Below are positions 1 to 5,476 of a DNA stretch of 5,476 nucleotides, piece by piece. The stretch lies in NCBI GenBank assembly GCA_002474415.1, contig DLQV01000209.1:1188-6663 (forward strand). Direction: 5' to 3'. Position numbers and translations under genes: made by a program. Under the pieces are notes generated by a model that saw only the letters and a program-made list of their open reading frames with translations, did not search any database and was not told where the DNA came from. This DNA comes from Lachnospiraceae bacterium UBA7598 (GTDB lineage Bacteria; Bacillota; Clostridia; Lachnospirales; Lachnospiraceae). Position 1 is the stretch's first letter. The number at the start of each line of letters is the position of its first letter.

Positions 1-71
1 CCGGACACAAAGAAGGCGGTCTTCCGGAAGGAACCCACCTGGGACTTCGCGGAGAAAACCTGACCGTATAA
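1..71 (+). CDS. C-terminal tail of an unidentified gene (partial at left edge)
   Basis: Reading from base 3 gives 22 codons ending in TAA at 69-71; the encoded tail ends in GLRGENLTV. I chose this frame because its third codon positions are mixed, like those of the other genes here. The frame from base 1 (stop TGA at 61-63) is unusually G/C-rich at third positions, and the frame from base 2 is dense in arginine. I do not recognise the family from so short a tail. The gene would be convergent with the YesL gene, and the hairpin 60 bases downstream would terminate it. Confidence 0.5.
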   Translation, partial: GHKEGGLPEGTHLGLRGENLTV

Positions 72-131
72 TAGAATAACGAAAGACACATTTTATCTGA
101 TGTATTTTATCAGAGGGATAGTTCGGTGTTG

Positions 132-170
132 AAAAGGGGGCATGCCACATTTGTGGTATGCCCCCTTTTT
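132..170. terminator. Bidirectional intrinsic terminator
   Basis: A 13-bp stem pairs 136-148 with 153-165, with one G-T pair and a four-base loop (149-152). The base of the stem is GGGGG/CCCCC. Four A's (132-135) precede it and five T's (166-170) follow, so the structure reads as a rho-independent terminator on both strands. It lies between the forward gene ending at 71 and the reverse gene ending at 182, and probably serves both. Confidence 0.92.
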
Positions 171-181
171 CAAAGGAAAGA

Positions 182-802
182 TTATTTTATCTTATGAAAA
201 AGTTTTGCCAGAAGAACACTTTGACAAAAAGAAGTAAGTGCCGGAAGAATGATAACAAATAAAAAACTTCCAAGAATTATATGATTTCGTAAAACAAACA
301 GTACGATTAACGGAAGCAGACTGAGCAAAAACAATTGCAATGTAGTACCCAGATATCCGAAAGCCAGCCGGAAGGAATTGGAAAAAATTTTTTTCAGACT
401 GTTTTTAAAGTATGCAATCACCGGGAAAAAGTAAAGAAAACCGGCAAAAAGTAAAAGAGTAAGCATAAAAAGAAGCATAATTAAAAATGGCATAGAGCTT
501 CCTGCAAAAAAATGGGAAACAATAAAGAAGTCGCTGACCAGAAGAAATCCGGCAATCAGGCAGATCAGCCATACCAGTGTTGCCTGTTTGAAGTTTTCAC
601 GAAATGCGTGAAAAAATGTTTTAGCAATATAAGATTCGCGGTTTTCCGCAATCTGCAAAGTTACCTGATACAGCGCGGAGGTAGAAGCTCCTGCCGTGAT
701 AACAGGAAGACAGCAGATCAGCCATAACAGATTTAAGGTGATAAGATCTGTTATTTTATTAAAATTCTCAAGTAATTTACCATCCATCGAAAAAAGTTTC
801 AT
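182..802 (-). CDS. YesL/DUF624 family integral membrane protein
   Basis: This is a protein of about 206 residues of the YesL (DUF624) family, whose molecular role is not established. The family signature is the N-terminal block with LITLNLLWLICCLPVITAGA, followed by an STSALY stretch (about residues 21-46). Hydrophobic segments lie near residues 22-40, 76-97, 106-132, 152-172 and 176-198, suggesting about five membrane spans. A basic NSLKKIFSNSFR loop lies around 135-146. Two adjacent ATG codons are possible (803-805 and 800-802). The ribosome site AAGGAGG (810-816, reverse strand) is 7 bases from the second and only 4 from the first, so I take the second; the first would add one Met. The start overlaps the stop of the upstream gene (TGATG), implying translational coupling. 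In Bacillus subtilis yesL lies next to sugar ABC-transport genes, which fits this setting. Confidence 0.88.
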   Translation of the reverse strand: MKLFSMDGKLLENFNKITDLITLNLLWLICCLPVITAGASTSALYQVTLQIAENRESYIAKTFFHAFRENFKQATLVWLICLIAGFLLVSDFFIVSHFFAGSSMPFLIMLLFMLTLLLFAGFLYFFPVIAYFKNSLKKIFSNSFRLAFGYLGTTLQLFLLSLLPLIVLFVLRNHIILGSFLFVIILPALTSFCQSVLLAKLFHKIK

Positions 803-1434
803 CATTCATCCTCCTTAGAATACAAATAATTTAAAAATGAAGCCGCACGTTCCGGATGCTTACAGCTGACCGGAATACAGGCATAAACCGGTGAATAATC
901 AGTCAGGTGCAGTTCTTTCCACTGGTGGCATGCACTTAAGTCAAAGGCAGTTCCCGATAATTGGGACGAAACAGCAGGACTCAGGTCATCGGACACGTTT
1001 TCCCAGTCCATGAAGGCACCTTTGGATTCAAATTTCTCATACAAATCTTTTCCACAAATAATTACATCGTTTTCTCCAACAGAAGAAAGAAGAATTGAAA
1101 TTTTTATCGTAGAAGAAGATGAGGTGTCATATGTTCCGCCCGAAGTATCAATGACAATAGCATCTTTCTTTTTATCTGCATGAAAATAGGAGAGGAGATC
1201 TTCTGACAAAGAAGAAGTATCGTTTTTCGCAGATACATTACTGTCGATGATCGCTATGGAAAGTAAAGTATTTTTTCCGTTGCCGGAAAATAAGGGGAGG
1301 AGAAAGTAACTGATAAATACAATACAGAAAATCAGCAGCAGAATATGGAATTTGTAGTAATCCCAAATATATTGTGTGCGTTGACGGAAAGAGAGCTGTC
1401 TGATTTTCCGGAGTTCTTTCATAACTTTTTTCAT
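802..1434 (-). CDS. Single-pass membrane protein with extracytoplasmic domain, YesL partner, function unknown
   Basis: This 210-residue protein belongs to no family I can name with confidence. The N-terminus (1-29) is strongly basic and ends in a YIWDYYKFH stretch. One membrane span follows (about 30-49), then an outward-facing domain of about 160 residues with a Ser/Thr/Asp-rich middle (65-108). The C-terminal half has a DVIICGKDLYEKF block (123-135) followed by GAFMDWENV, and ends in HPERAASFLNYLYS. These resemble pieces of extracellular sugar-binding proteins, which often have the same kind of late helix, so a degenerate membrane-tethered ligand-binding domain is possible; this is inference. 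The start ATG at 1432-1434 has GGAGGT at 1441-1446 with a 6-base gap. The gene is first in a two-gene reverse operon with YesL, its stop overlapping the YesL start. A TATAAT box lies upstream at 1473-1478. Confidence 0.75.
   Translation of the reverse strand: MKKVMKELRKIRQLSFRQRTQYIWDYYKFHILLLIFCIVFISYFLLPLFSGNGKNTLLSIAIIDSNVSAKNDTSSLSEDLLSYFHADKKKDAIVIDTSGGTYDTSSSSTIKISILLSSVGENDVIICGKDLYEKFESKGAFMDWENVSDDLSPAVSSQLSGTAFDLSACHQWKELHLTDYSPVYACIPVSCKHPERAASFLNYLYSKEDE
810..816 (-). promoter_or_regulatory. Ribosome binding site that decides the YesL start
   Basis: AAGGAGG on the reverse strand lies inside the last codons of the upstream gene. It is 7 bases from the ATG at 800-802 but only 4 from the ATG at 803-805, favouring the inner start. 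Confidence 0.75.
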
Positions 1435-1472
1435 AGCGGAACCTCCAATATCAAAAATGTTATTGTGCGTTT

Positions 1473-1501
1473 ATTATAAAAGCAGGGAATGAAAAAGAGA
1501 A
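1473..1501 (-). promoter_or_regulatory. Candidate promoter for the YesL pair
   Basis: A perfect TATAAT lies on the reverse strand at 1473-1478, about 38 bases before the start codon. At 17-bp spacing the -35 position (1496-1501) reads TTCTCT, only three of six matches to TTGACA. A strong -10 with a weak -35 fits a promoter that needs an activator. Confidence 0.5.
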
Positions 1502-1520
1502 TGGAGATAGCAGAAGTATC

Positions 1521-1563
1521 ACTTGAAAAAATCCGACTTTTAAAATGTATGTTTTTTTCAAGT
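1521..1563. repeat. 11-bp perfect inverted repeat, candidate operator
   Basis: ACTTGAAAAAA at 1521-1531 is matched exactly by its reverse complement at 1553-1563, with a 21-base spacer. The arms are 32 bases apart, close to three helical turns, so a dimeric regulator could meet both on one face of the DNA. An 8-bp palindrome, TTTTAAAA (1538-1545), sits half a base from the centre. The AT-rich arms and long spacer make an RNA hairpin terminator unlikely. The regulator is not in the window. Confidence 0.6.
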
Positions 1564-1582
1564 AAAAACTCTTGTTTGTCTG

Positions 1583-1611
1583 TGGAAAAATAAAAAGTTG
1601 TTCGGTACAAT
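1583..1611 (+). promoter_or_regulatory. Candidate promoter for the catabolic operon
   Basis: TGGAAA at 1583-1588 (four of six to TTGACA) and TACAAT at 1606-1611 (five of six to TATAAT) are spaced by 17 bases. Transcription would start near 1618, leaving a leader of about 35 bases. The inverted repeat centred on 1542 lies upstream of the -35, an activator-like position. The call is by pattern only. Confidence 0.5.
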
Positions 1612-1652
1612 GCATATGTAAATAAAAATGTAACATGTGAGAGAGGTTTTAT

Positions 1653-3665
1653 ATGGCAGAAAACATTAATTGCAATACACAGATTTTATATAAAGGAAAC
1701 AGCAGCGCTGTACAAAAGGCAATACAGAATGTAAAAAGAGATATTATGAAAAACTGTCTGCCGGATACAAAAGAGGGATGTAACCTTGTTTTACTGGATA
1801 AAGAAATGGAAAAGGAACAGTTTGAAATTTATCTGACAGATGGACAATTACAGATCTGTGCAAATGATGATCTTGGCTTTGTATATGGTCTGTATCATAT
1901 CAGCGAAGCGTTTTTACATGTGCAGCCGTTCTGGTTCTGGAATGACCAGCAGATGGAACTGAGATTGTATTTTGAAATTCCGGAGAACTATGTTTATGTT
2001 TCAAAACCGTGCGCTGTAAAATATCGAGGATGGTTTATTAATGATGAAGTATTGATTCATACATGGTATGTAGACCGTCAGAAAGATAAACCGTGGGAAA
2101 TGGCATTTGAAGCACTGCTCCGGTGCCGTGGAAATCTGGTGATTCCGGGAACAGATAAGAATTCGGAAAAATACCGCGGGATGGCAGCATCCATGGGGCT
2201 CTACATTACACATCACCATGCGGAACCGCTGGGTGCACCGATGTTTGCAAGAGTTTATCCGAATCTGAATCCATCCTATGAAGAATACCCGGAAAAATTC
2301 CAGCATCTCTGGAAAGAGGGGATTGAAGCGCAGAAGGATATGAATGTTGTATGGAATCTTGGATTCCGCGGGCAGGGAGATTGTCCGTTCTGGGATAACG
2401 ATCCGCGTTATCAGACACCGGAATCCCGTGGGGAGCTGATGGGGCAGTTGATTAAAATGCAGTATGATCTTGTAAAAGAAAACAATCCGGATGCGGTGTG
2501 CTGCACCAATCTTTATGGGGAAACGATGGAGCTCTATAAGGATGGATTTTTGAAATTGCCGGAAAATATTATAAAAATCTGGGCAGATAATGGATTCGGA
2601 AAAATGGTTACACGTCGGCAGGGAAATCATAATCCGCGGATCTATGCGCTTCCGGCTGCTACAGATCATGGAAGTCATGGCATTTATTATCATGTGTCTT
2701 TTTATGACCTTCAGGCTGCAAATCATATTACAATGCTGCCAAATAAAGCGGAATTTGTGCATCAGGAACTGAAAAATGTTCTGGAACATCAGGTAAAAGA
2801 TTACTGGATTGTGAACTGTTCCAATATCAAACCGCATGTATATTTTCTGGATATGATTGCCCGGATGTGGCAGACCGGAGATGTGGATGTAAAGCAGCAC
2901 AGAGATACTTATATCCGTACCTATTATGGGAAAAACCATGTGCAGCAGATCAGTCAGTGCTTTGAAGAATATTCCAGCCATGCGCTGGCATATGGAACAC
3001 ATGAGGATGAGCATGCAGGAGAACAGTTTGCCAATCATGTCGCAAGGATGCTTATCAGTCAGTATTTAAAAGACAGAAAAAACCGGGCAGAAGATCTTCT
3101 CTGGGCAACCGATGCCGCAACACTGGAAGAACAGATTCTCTGGTATAAAACATTATGTGAGAAAGGGACGGAACAGTATGATCGTCTTTGCCGCATATAT
3201 GAACGGACAGACGCACAGCTGGAGGGACATGAGAGAATGCTCTTTGAGGATTCGCTGTATTTACAGGCAAAGATTTATTACTATTGTTACCGGGGATGCG
3301 TTTATACCTGTAACGCATTGCTGCATGCTTTGAAAAAAGATTATATGTATGCATTCTATATGGCAGGAAAAGCAAGAAAAGAGTATCTGACGGCAAATGA
3401 GCAGATGCGGGCACGGGAGCATGGAAAGTGGCATGACTTTTATGCGAACGAATGTCTGACTGATGTCAAGCAGACGGCATGGGTGCTGGAAGGACTGATG
3501 AGCTATATCCGTAACCTTGGTGATGGTCCGCATTTTTATTTATGGCAGAGAGAATTTTTATACAGTGAAGAAGACCGGAGAGTTGTTTTGATCTGTAATA
3601 TGGAAAATCACCTGAAAGATCTGGAATTATTTGAATTAATGGAAGAAAAATATGGACAAATTTGA
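1653..3665 (+). CDS. GH115 family glycoside hydrolase, probable cytoplasmic xylan alpha-1,2-glucuronidase
   Basis: GH115 enzymes remove (4-O-methyl-)glucuronic acid from xylan or its oligosaccharides. This 670-residue protein shows the family order. An N-terminal alpha/beta domain (about 1-115) ends in GFVYGLYHISEAF and a PFWFWND stretch (75-98). A TIM-barrel region follows with YRGWFINDE (124-132), ITHHHAEPLGAP (185-196), WNLGFRGQGD (234-243), NLYGE (286-290), WADNGFG (310-316), GIYYHVSFYD (343-352) and WIVNCSNIKPH (385-395). A helical region (about 400-650) follows. I do not assign the catalytic acids. The protein is shorter than the usual 800-1000 residues and seems to lack the C-terminal beta-sandwich. 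No signal peptide is visible, so it should act in the cytoplasm on imported oligosaccharides. The start has GAGAGG (1641-1646), 6 bases away. It is first in the operon and overlaps the esterase gene by 14 bases. Specificity for xylan is inferred from the family. Confidence 0.87.
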   Translation: MAENINCNTQILYKGNSSAVQKAIQNVKRDIMKNCLPDTKEGCNLVLLDKEMEKEQFEIYLTDGQLQICANDDLGFVYGLYHISEAFLHVQPFWFWNDQQMELRLYFEIPENYVYVSKPCAVKYRGWFINDEVLIHTWYVDRQKDKPWEMAFEALLRCRGNLVIPGTDKNSEKYRGMAASMGLYITHHHAEPLGAPMFARVYPNLNPSYEEYPEKFQHLWKEGIEAQKDMNVVWNLGFRGQGDCPFWDNDPRYQTPESRGELMGQLIKMQYDLVKENNPDAVCCTNLYGETMELYKDGFLKLPENIIKIWADNGFGKMVTRRQGNHNPRIYALPAATDHGSHGIYYHVSFYDLQAANHITMLPNKAEFVHQELKNVLEHQVKDYWIVNCSNIKPHVYFLDMIARMWQTGDVDVKQHRDTYIRTYYGKNHVQQISQCFEEYSSHALAYGTHEDEHAGEQFANHVARMLISQYLKDRKNRAEDLLWATDAATLEEQILWYKTLCEKGTEQYDRLCRIYERTDAQLEGHERMLFEDSLYLQAKIYYYCYRGCVYTCNALLHALKKDYMYAFYMAGKARKEYLTANEQMRAREHGKWHDFYANECLTDVKQTAWVLEGLMSYIRNLGDGPHFYLWQREFLYSEEDRRVVLICNMENHLKDLELFELMEEKYGQI

Positions 3666-4473
3666 TTTAATACTGTTTGCAGGACAGTCGAATATGGCGG
3701 GGCGCGGAATTGTTTCTGAGAAATGGAAGGAACCGGCTCCGAAACTGCTGGAGGGTGCAGGATATGAATACCGGGCAATTTCCGACAAAGAGAACCTGCA
3801 CTATATTGAGGAACCGTTCGGGGTAAATGAAAATAACCCGGATGGAATCTATGAACCAGGTATGAAAACCGGGTCGATGGTTACATCGTTTGTCAATGCC
3901 TATTACCGTCGGACCGGAATGCCGGTTCTGGCAGTTTCTGCCAGCAAAGGAGGTTCTGCAATCAAAGAATGGCAGGGAAAACATGATTATCTTACGGATG
4001 CCATTGAACGGTTTCATGTAACGGAGCGCTATGCATATCAGCTTCAAATGGCAATACGTCACCGGTTTGTGGCATGGTGTCAGGGAGAGACTGACGGGGA
4101 TCTTCATACTGCACCGGAGACATATAAACAGTTGTTCCGGAATACATACACAAAATGGAAAGAGGCCGGAATTGAGAAAGTTTTTCTGATTGCGATTGGA
4201 GAATACAACGGAGACAGAGGCTATGATTATGCACCGGTTCATCAGGCACAGCTGGAACTTGCGCAGGAGCTGGAAGATGTCGAACTGGTCTGCGATGACT
4301 TCTGTACGATGCGCATGCGCGGGCTTATGAAAGATGAGTTTCACTATTATCAAAAAGCATACAATGAAGTGGGAAAGCTTGCGGGAGATACGGCAGGCAG
4401 GCTGGTAAACGCTCAAAAAGGAGGTATGGCAGGTTATGATACAGAAGAAAAAATTTTTAACGTTCAGCTATGA
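3652..4473 (+). CDS. SGNH-type carbohydrate acetyl esterase (SASA/CE6-like domain)
   Basis: This family contains sialate O-acetylesterases and CE6 acetyl xylan esterases, which remove O-acetyl groups from sugars. The 273-residue protein begins directly with the catalytic block: GQSNMAGRG at 11-19 gives nucleophile Ser13. ASKGGSAIKEW lies at 97-107, and WCQGETDGD at 142-150 is the WxQGExD block. DEFHYYQKAYNEVG at 228-241 supplies Asp228 and His231 for the triad. All expected catalytic residues are present. No signal peptide is seen, so it should be cytoplasmic. The start lies inside the end of the GH115 gene with only a weak GGAAGA site (3641-3646) 5 bases away, suggesting coupled translation. 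Its last 13 codons overlap the deacetylase gene. The neighbours suggest acetylated xylo-oligosaccharides as substrate, but another acetylated sugar is possible. Confidence 0.85.
   Translation: MDKFDLILFAGQSNMAGRGIVSEKWKEPAPKLLEGAGYEYRAISDKENLHYIEEPFGVNENNPDGIYEPGMKTGSMVTSFVNAYYRRTGMPVLAVSASKGGSAIKEWQGKHDYLTDAIERFHVTERYAYQLQMAIRHRFVAWCQGETDGDLHTAPETYKQLFRNTYTKWKEAGIEKVFLIAIGEYNGDRGYDYAPVHQAQLELAQELEDVELVCDDFCTMRMRGLMKDEFHYYQKAYNEVGKLAGDTAGRLVNAQKGGMAGYDTEEKIFNVQL
4419..4424 (+). promoter_or_regulatory. Ribosome binding site of the deacetylase gene, inside the esterase gene
   Basis: AGGAGG within an A-rich stretch (AAAAAGGAGGT, 4415-4425) lies in the coding part of the esterase. An ATG at 4426-4428 is one base away, too close for normal initiation, and is in the esterase frame. 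The ATG at 4436-4438, 11 bases on, is in the deacetylase frame and is the probable start, although the spacing is long. Confidence 0.65.
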
Positions 4474-5137
4474 CGATGGAGTGACCCAGGATAAGAGACT
4501 TGTAAAAATATTTGACAGATATCAGCTTCGGGCAACTTTTAACATAAATTCCGAACTGCTTGGAAAACCGGGATATCTGCGCAGGGAAAATATGTGGATC
4601 GGACATAACAAGATCGAGCCGGAGGAAGTTGCTGAATTATACAGTAACCATGAAGTGGCAGCGCACACACTTACGCATCCGTTTTTACCGGATCTTGCAG
4701 ATGATGAAATTATCCGGCAGGTAGAAGAAGACCGGAAAAATTTAGAAAAACTGATTGGCAGGGGAATCGTTGGGCTTGCATACCCTGGTGGTGGTATTGG
4801 CGGGGTAAACAGCAATGAACATATTACAGAGCTGTTAAAGCAGCATACCAAAATAAAATATGCGAGAACGGCTATCAGTAATCATAGTTTTGATGTGCAG
4901 GATAATCTTCTTGAATTCAAACCAACCGTTTATCATCTGGAGTTTGACCGGATGATGGAACTGGGCGAGGAATTTATCAAACTGGAAACAGAAGAACCTA
5001 AAATTTTTTATGTCTGGGGACACAGTTATGAACTGGATTATCATGACGGCTGGGCAGATCTGGAGAAATTCTGCAAAATGATGAGCGGGCGTGAGGATAT
5101 ATTTTATGCAACGAATCGCGAGGCATTATTACGATAA
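4436..5137 (+). CDS. NodB-fold polysaccharide deacetylase family protein (CE4-like)
   Basis: This family removes N- or O-acetyl groups from sugars with a metal-dependent NodB fold. The 233 residues are one catalytic domain. Motif 1 is FSYDDG (10-15), giving probable base Asp13 and metal ligand Asp14. Motif 2 is HTLTH (77-81), giving metal ligands His77 and His81. LAYPGG (114-119) stands where classic CE4 enzymes have an Arg-x-Pro-Tyr block, and VWGHS (193-197) supplies a late histidine, His196. There is no signal peptide, anchor or wall-binding domain, so peptidoglycan is an unlikely substrate; a cytoplasmic sugar is more likely. It overlaps the esterase by 38 bases in another frame. It could act on acetylated oligosaccharides that the esterase leaves, but the true substrate and bond type cannot be read from sequence. 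Confidence 0.85.
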   Translation: MIQKKKFLTFSYDDGVTQDKRLVKIFDRYQLRATFNINSELLGKPGYLRRENMWIGHNKIEPEEVAELYSNHEVAAHTLTHPFLPDLADDEIIRQVEEDRKNLEKLIGRGIVGLAYPGGGIGGVNSNEHITELLKQHTKIKYARTAISNHSFDVQDNLLEFKPTVYHLEFDRMMELGEEFIKLETEEPKIFYVWGHSYELDYHDGWADLEKFCKMMSGREDIFYATNREALLR

Positions 5138-5201
5138 TTACTTTTCATATTTTAAGGGTATGGAAGAATTATAAATATATTTATTTTCAGGAGGGTACAA
5201 A
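5138..5201 (+). other. Intercistronic gap with AT palindrome and strong ribosome site
   Basis: This 64-base gap has no GC-rich terminator hairpin, so the binding-protein gene is probably on the same transcript. A perfect 14-bp all-AT palindrome (ATAAATATATTTAT, 5171-5184) precedes a strong AGGAGGG site (5189-5195), which is 6 bases from the next start codon. I find no convincing promoter pair. Confidence 0.6.
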
Positions 5202-5476
5202 ATGAAAAAAAGATGGAAAAGTGTAATTGCTTTGGGACTTGCAGGTGCATTGCTCGGATCACTTGCAGGATGTGGAGGCCAGACGGACGGTACACAGGCA
5301 AATGGAAGTGACGGAAAAACCGTGACGATTAAATTTACCTGGTGGGGAAATCAGAACCGTCATGAGTACACACAAAAGATACTTGACAAGTATACCGAGC
5401 TTCATCCAAATGTAAAGTTTGAAGCAATTCCGGCGGGCTGGGATGGTTATTTTGATAAGCTTTCGACACAGGCAGC
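5202..5476 (+). CDS. Extracellular sugar-binding lipoprotein of an ABC transporter (5' part only)
   Basis: About 91 residues are visible before the window ends. A basic start (MKKRWK), a hydrophobic stretch and the lipobox LAGC predict a lipoprotein anchored at Cys24. A Gly/Ser/Thr/Asn-rich linker (25-39) follows. The mature part opens with TVTIKFTWWGN (40-50), then a helix with KILDKYTELHPNVKFEAIP and GWDGYFDKLSTQA, the typical start of family-1 (MalE-like) binding proteins. It would capture an oligosaccharide outside the cell and hand it to permeases, probably encoded downstream. Placement just after three cytoplasmic sugar-modifying enzymes suggests it imports their substrate. The ligand cannot be deduced from this part. 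Confidence 0.92.
   Translation, partial: MKKRWKSVIALGLAGALLGSLAGCGGQTDGTQANGSDGKTVTIKFTWWGNQNRHEYTQKILDKYTELHPNVKFEAIPAGWDGYFDKLSTQA

Larger units (their letters stand above)
1435..1652. promoter_or_regulatory. Divergent control region
   Basis: This 218-base AT-rich gap separates the reverse YesL pair from the forward catabolic operon. From left to right it holds the ribosome site of the reverse gene (1441-1446), a reverse -10 box (1473-1478), an 11-bp inverted repeat (1521-1563), a forward promoter candidate (1583-1611) and the ribosome site of the GH115 gene (1641-1646). I see no open reading frame, tRNA or recognisable riboswitch in it. Confidence 0.8.

Noticed and set aside
1..63. Alternative left-edge frame ending in TGA at 61-63
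   Set aside because: Third codon positions are nearly all G or C, unlike every other gene in the window, so the frame ending at 71 is preferred.
96..114. Small hairpin TCTGAT/ATCAGA with a 7-base loop
   Set aside because: The 6-bp stem is weak with no T-run after it, and the strong terminator just downstream explains termination. It probably arises by chance in AT-rich DNA.
512..727. Forward open frame of 71 codons opposite the YesL gene
   Set aside because: It lies opposite a well-supported membrane protein, has no good ribosome site, and its product is unremarkable.
1521..1563. Inverted repeat read as an intrinsic terminator
   Set aside because: The arms are almost all A/T, the loop would be 21 bases, and no gene ends nearby. 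An operator is the better reading.
2001..3038. Long reverse-strand open frame of 345 codons inside the GH115 gene
   Set aside because: It is antisense to a gene with clear family motifs. Its product is rich in Ile, Cys, His and Met with no domain order, and no ribosome site is evident. It is a shadow of codon bias.
3667..4416. Reverse-strand open frame of 249 codons opposite the esterase gene
   Set aside because: The forward frame has a complete SGNH catalytic set. The reverse product is compositionally odd and unlike any known family.
4404..4418. Sequence resembling a catabolite (cre) site, TGGTAAACGCTCAA
   Set aside because: The central CG is displaced by one base from the consensus, and the site lies inside the end of a gene, far from a promoter.

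Overview
This window looks like a piece of a Gram-positive gut anaerobe of the Lachnospiraceae/Clostridia type. The evidence is the strong AGGAGG-like ribosome sites, short intergenic gaps, AT-rich control regions, a YesL-type (DUF624) membrane protein, and a lipoprotein-type sugar-binding protein with an L-A-G-C lipobox. Genus cannot be read from the sequence. The locus is a carbohydrate-utilisation cluster, most plausibly for acetylated, glucuronic-acid-decorated xylan fragments.

Layout. Bases 1-71 hold the last codons of an unidentified forward gene. A strong hairpin with A's before it and T's after it (132-170) sits between that gene and a convergent reverse-strand pair. The pair is a small single-pass membrane protein with an extracytoplasmic domain (802-1434) followed, with stop and start codons overlapping, by a YesL/DUF624 membrane protein (182-802). 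A 218-base divergent control region (1435-1652) separates the pair from a forward operon. It carries a candidate promoter for each direction, and an 11-bp perfect inverted repeat whose centre lies equally far from both candidate -10 boxes.

The forward operon starts with a GH115-family alpha-glucuronidase (1653-3665). Next come an SGNH/SASA-type carbohydrate acetyl esterase (3652-4473) and a NodB/CE4-type deacetylase (4436-5137). The three reading frames overlap by 14 and 38 bases. After a 64-base gap without a terminator comes the 5' end of a family-1 extracellular sugar-binding lipoprotein (5202 to the window edge). Permease genes probably follow outside the window.

How the genes may work together (inference). 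None of the three enzymes has a visible signal peptide or membrane anchor, so uptake would come first: the binding protein and its ABC transporter import a decorated oligosaccharide, and the enzymes strip glucuronate and acyl groups in the cytoplasm. The divergent YesL pair may be an accessory membrane module for the transporter, as yesL lies among sugar-transport genes in Bacillus subtilis; its function is unknown. The least ordinary points are the all-cytoplasmic, translationally overlapping GH115-esterase-deacetylase cassette, the symmetric inverted repeat in the divergent promoter region, and the uncharacterised membrane-tethered partner of YesL.
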